A DNA stretch of 52,969 nucleotides from Bacillota bacterium (GTDB taxonomy: Bacteria; Bacillota; Clostridia; Lachnospirales; Lachnospiraceae). The position numbers and the translations under genes are program-made. Below the pieces are notes generated by a model that did no database searches, was not told the origin of the DNA, and was given only the letters and a program-made list of their open reading frames with translations. Shown one piece after another: positions 51,052 to 52,969 of this stretch. The DNA lies in contig JAEWYQ010000050.1 of the NCBI GenBank assembly GCA_023395555.1, forward strand, positions 1 through 52,969, in the 5' to 3' direction. Every line of letters begins with the position of its first letter. Within the stretch, counting starts at the first letter, position 1.

Positions 51052-51561
51052 TCAGCCTTTCTGCCAGTTACAGCCTTCTTCCAGCAGCTTCACGTATGCT
51101 TCCAATCCACGCCGGTCTTCCTCGTCAAAGCGGGAGAGTATGGGGCTGTCGATATCCAGCACCCCGACCACCTGACCCTGGAACCGGATGGGTATCACCA
51201 GCTCGGATCGGGAAGCGCTGTCACAGGCAATATGTCCCGGAAAGGAATGCACATCTTCTACCAGCTGAGTGGTATTCTGTGCCACGGCGGTGCCGCACAC
51301 CCCTTTGCCGACAGGAATATGGATACAGGCAGGCTTTCCCTGGAAGGGGCCCAGAAGCAGCTCTGTTTTTTGCCAATGGTTTTGAAGCAGGTAAAAGCCA
51401 ACCCAGTTAATGTCCTTTAAGGCTCCGTTAAGAAGGGCCGCGGCGTTGCTGAGATTGGGAATTACATAAGTCTCACCCTCCAGCAGGGCACGAAGCTGTT
51501 CCAACAGGAGGGTATAAAGCCCGGTCTTGTCCTCGGGATACATTGCATTTAATTCTTGCAT
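51052..51561 (-). CDS. Free methionine-(R)-sulfoxide reductase (GAF domain)
   Basis: A protein of about 169 residues with a single GAF domain of the fRMsr family, which reduces free methionine-R-sulfoxide. Catalytic Cys residues are in VGKGVCGTA (about 94) and HIACDSASRSE (about 118), and WVGFYLL and PFQGKPAC are family blocks. It protects against oxidative damage. Start ATG 51561 is preferred, with GAAAGG 10 nt upstream; ATG 51570 leaves too little space. Confidence 0.9.
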   Translation of the reverse strand: MQELNAMYPEDKTGLYTLLLEQLRALLEGETYVIPNLSNAAALLNGALKDINWVGFYLLQNHWQKTELLLGPFQGKPACIHIPVGKGVCGTAVAQNTTQLVEDVHSFPGHIACDSASRSELVIPIRFQGQVVGVLDIDSPILSRFDEEDRRGLEAYVKLLEEGCNWQKG

Positions 51562-51669
51562 AATAACCATGCCTTTCTCACAGCCTGCGGATGTTATAAA
51601 AAGCTAACCGGTGCAGGCGCAGTATTTGTTTTGAAACATCTGATTTCTCAAATGACAATGATCCTGGGG

Positions 51670-51888
51670 TCATTCGAAAAGCCGGTTCATTTTTTCCCGA
51701 ATCCTTATCTCCCTGGCTGTCCTGGCCCCGGCATCCCGCCGGAACATTCCGTCGGCATCCTGTACCAGACAGTCTCCTTCCCGGCTTTCTAAGGGAAGTT
51801 TATACTTAGGAATTGAGATAAAGGATTTATCCGCCGTTTCACATATGGCATAGCTGCCTTCAAAACGGTCGATGATAAATTTCTGCAT
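51670..51888 (-). CDS. DUF3006 protein
   Basis: A 72-residue protein beginning FIIDRFEGSYAICET, with the DUF3006 pattern of a small beta-barrel (I-D-R-x-E-G-x-x-A). Function unknown. The stop lies before the fRMsr gene and the ATG is 20 nt from the end of the ComEC-like MBL gene. DUF3006 genes are often neighbours of, or fused to, such MBL proteins, so a partnership is likely. GGGAG precedes the start. Confidence 0.82.
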   Translation of the reverse strand: MQKFIIDRFEGSYAICETADKSFISIPKYKLPLESREGDCLVQDADGMFRRDAGARTAREIRIREKMNRLFE

Positions 51889-51908
51889 TATGAAAATCTC
51901 CCTTTTTG

Positions 51909-52826
51909 TTATCTTGTTATATCCTGCTCCGTAATGGTGTAGCTTTGCTGGTTCACCGATACGGTCTGGCCGTCTGTTGTAAATACGATGCTGCCCTGTT
52001 TATCGGTCCGGTATACCTTGATTCCGCGCTCCAGCACGGCTTCCATGGTTTCGGCATGGGGATGGCCGTAACTATTATCCTCACCGGCGCAGATTACAGC
52101 AAAGGAAGGCTTCACTGCATCCAGGAATTTGGAAGTGCTGCTGTAGGCAGAACCGTGATGTCCCAGCTTTAACACATCTGCGGAGAGATCAAGGCCGTTT
52201 TTCAGCATCTCATTCTCAGAAACCTTCTCGGCATCTCCCACTAGCAGGAAAGAGGTGTTGCCGTAGGTCAGCCGGATGCAGATACTGTAATTATTCAGAT
52301 CCGAATACTCGGAGGAATTGGGGGCCAGAATGGTGAAGCTGGCATCCCCCAGGGAATACTGGTCCTTCACCTTTGGACGGGTGATTTTCAGCTGATGCCT
52401 CTCCAGGGCATCCAGGACATCCTCAAAGGTTTTCGTATCATGAACGATATCCGGTAAGAAAACCTTATCCACGGGAAAGGCATCCAGTACGAGATCCAGT
52501 CCCCCGATATGATCGCTGTGAGGATGGGTTCCTATGACATAATCCAGCTTGCTGATCCGCTGATTGTTCAGATATTCCCTGACCAGGGAACCCTTGTTAT
52601 TCTCACCGGCGTCAATTAACATAGTGTGATTGCCTGTTTCGATAAAGATGGCATCCCCCTGCCCGACATCAATAAAATGAACCTCCATAATGCCGTCTGG
52701 TACCGGAACATTCCTGGAGGCTTCCTGGTCGGACATGGTGAGATACCGGTTAATTAATATAAAGAGCGCAGCCAGAAGTATTATACCGGCGATACGGCCC
52801 ACAACCTGCTTCGTTTTTCTGCTCAT
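51909..52826 (-). CDS. ComEC/Rec2-like MBL-fold protein with N-terminal membrane anchor
   Basis: A 305-residue protein. An N-terminal hydrophobic helix (about 8-27) could be a signal anchor, so the domain is probably outside the membrane. The beta-lactamase fold follows: FIDVGQGDAIFI, LIDAGEN, THPHSDHIGG (H-x-H-x-D-H) and LKLGHHGSAYSS. This is the MBL group found at the end of ComEC, without the membrane channel part; such proteins may be nucleases. AAGGAG precedes the ATG. It heads a small operon with the DUF3006 gene. Confidence 0.85.
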   Translation of the reverse strand: MSRKTKQVVGRIAGIILLAALFILINRYLTMSDQEASRNVPVPDGIMEVHFIDVGQGDAIFIETGNHTMLIDAGENNKGSLVREYLNNQRISKLDYVIGTHPHSDHIGGLDLVLDAFPVDKVFLPDIVHDTKTFEDVLDALERHQLKITRPKVKDQYSLGDASFTILAPNSSEYSDLNNYSICIRLTYGNTSFLLVGDAEKVSENEMLKNGLDLSADVLKLGHHGSAYSSTSKFLDAVKPSFAVICAGEDNSYGHPHAETMEAVLERGIKVYRTDKQGSIVFTTDGQTVSVNQQSYTITEQDITR

Positions 52827-52941
52827 ATTGTTAATCTCCTTAAAGACATTATATCGGGTAATCGGATATTTTACAATATGTTGTTGATAAGGTATTCATA
52901 TATCCTACTATCTTACTATATGCGGTAGTGGGGAGAGGGGT

Positions 52942-52969
52942 GTCAGGCACCATTTTAATGGTGCCTGAC
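52942..52969. repeat. REP-like palindrome at window end
   Basis: GTCAGGCACCATT (52942-52954) and its exact complement (52957-52969) with a TT centre. The unit may continue past the window edge. It shares AATGGTGC with the palindrome at 7775-7814. Confidence 0.6.

Noticed and set aside
1..52969. CRISPR arrays, prophage genes and rRNA genes
   Set aside because: No regularly spaced direct repeats, no phage structural genes and no rRNA-like sequence were seen.

Overview
The window looks like a chromosomal segment of a spore-forming, low-GC Gram-positive anaerobe of the class Clostridia, most likely Lachnospiraceae. The evidence is the infC-rpmI-rplT operon with an AUU start and attenuator, Csp-like subtilisins, a T-box, a tRNA without encoded CCA, and strong GGAGG ribosome binding sites. 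The genus cannot be fixed from the sequence alone.

Layout. 1-1039: a probable structured RNA and an ECF transporter S component. 1045-2618: a complete IS4-family insertion sequence with 12-bp inverted repeats and an 8-bp target duplication, next to the infC promoter. 2630-4051: infC-rpmI-rplT with leader terminator and final terminator. 4166-7588: a subtilisin-like protease followed by a paralogue that has lost its catalytic serine (Csp-like pair). 7871-14574: a D,D-carboxypeptidase, a CPBP protease, an iron alcohol dehydrogenase, a membrane GDPD and a CDF transporter. 14752-18011: tRNA-Gln, then an AT-rich secreted beta-propeller gene with a broken 5-prime end and an antitoxin relic. 18024-22768: a GH43-like protein, a T-box-controlled aminotransferase whose 3-prime end runs into a convergent CPBP gene, and asparaginase. 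22932-26443: a TPR membrane protein, a zincin, a DUF2680-type protein and a MATE pump. 26449-30200: an AraC regulator divergent from a kduI / unknown / kduD uronate cluster. 30526-36829: small unknowns, an AraC-GyrI regulator, a nucleotidyltransferase and a UvrA paralogue. 36928-43496: a flavin-based extracellular electron transfer (EET) locus. 43602-49250: an Lrp regulator, an ArsR-like regulator and galK-galE-galT. 49345-52969: a DUF4886 protein, a SemiSWEET-like protein, a shikimate-kinase-like protein, fRMsr, DUF3006 and a ComEC-like MBL protein.

The most interesting system is the EET locus. It combines Ndh2 with its C-terminal membrane domain, a polyprenyl synthase and a UbiA prenyltransferase (DmkB/DmkA-like), a two-domain PplA-like lipoprotein, and an ApbE/FmnB-like FMN transferase that is itself a lipoprotein. 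Ndh2 carries an Ala-rich loop, predicted to face outwards, with three copies of D-A-x-S-(S/G)-A-T. This resembles the motif that ApbE enzymes flavinylate, and suggests that the dehydrogenase itself may carry covalent flavins on the cell surface. All functions are inferred from sequence reading; no database search was run.
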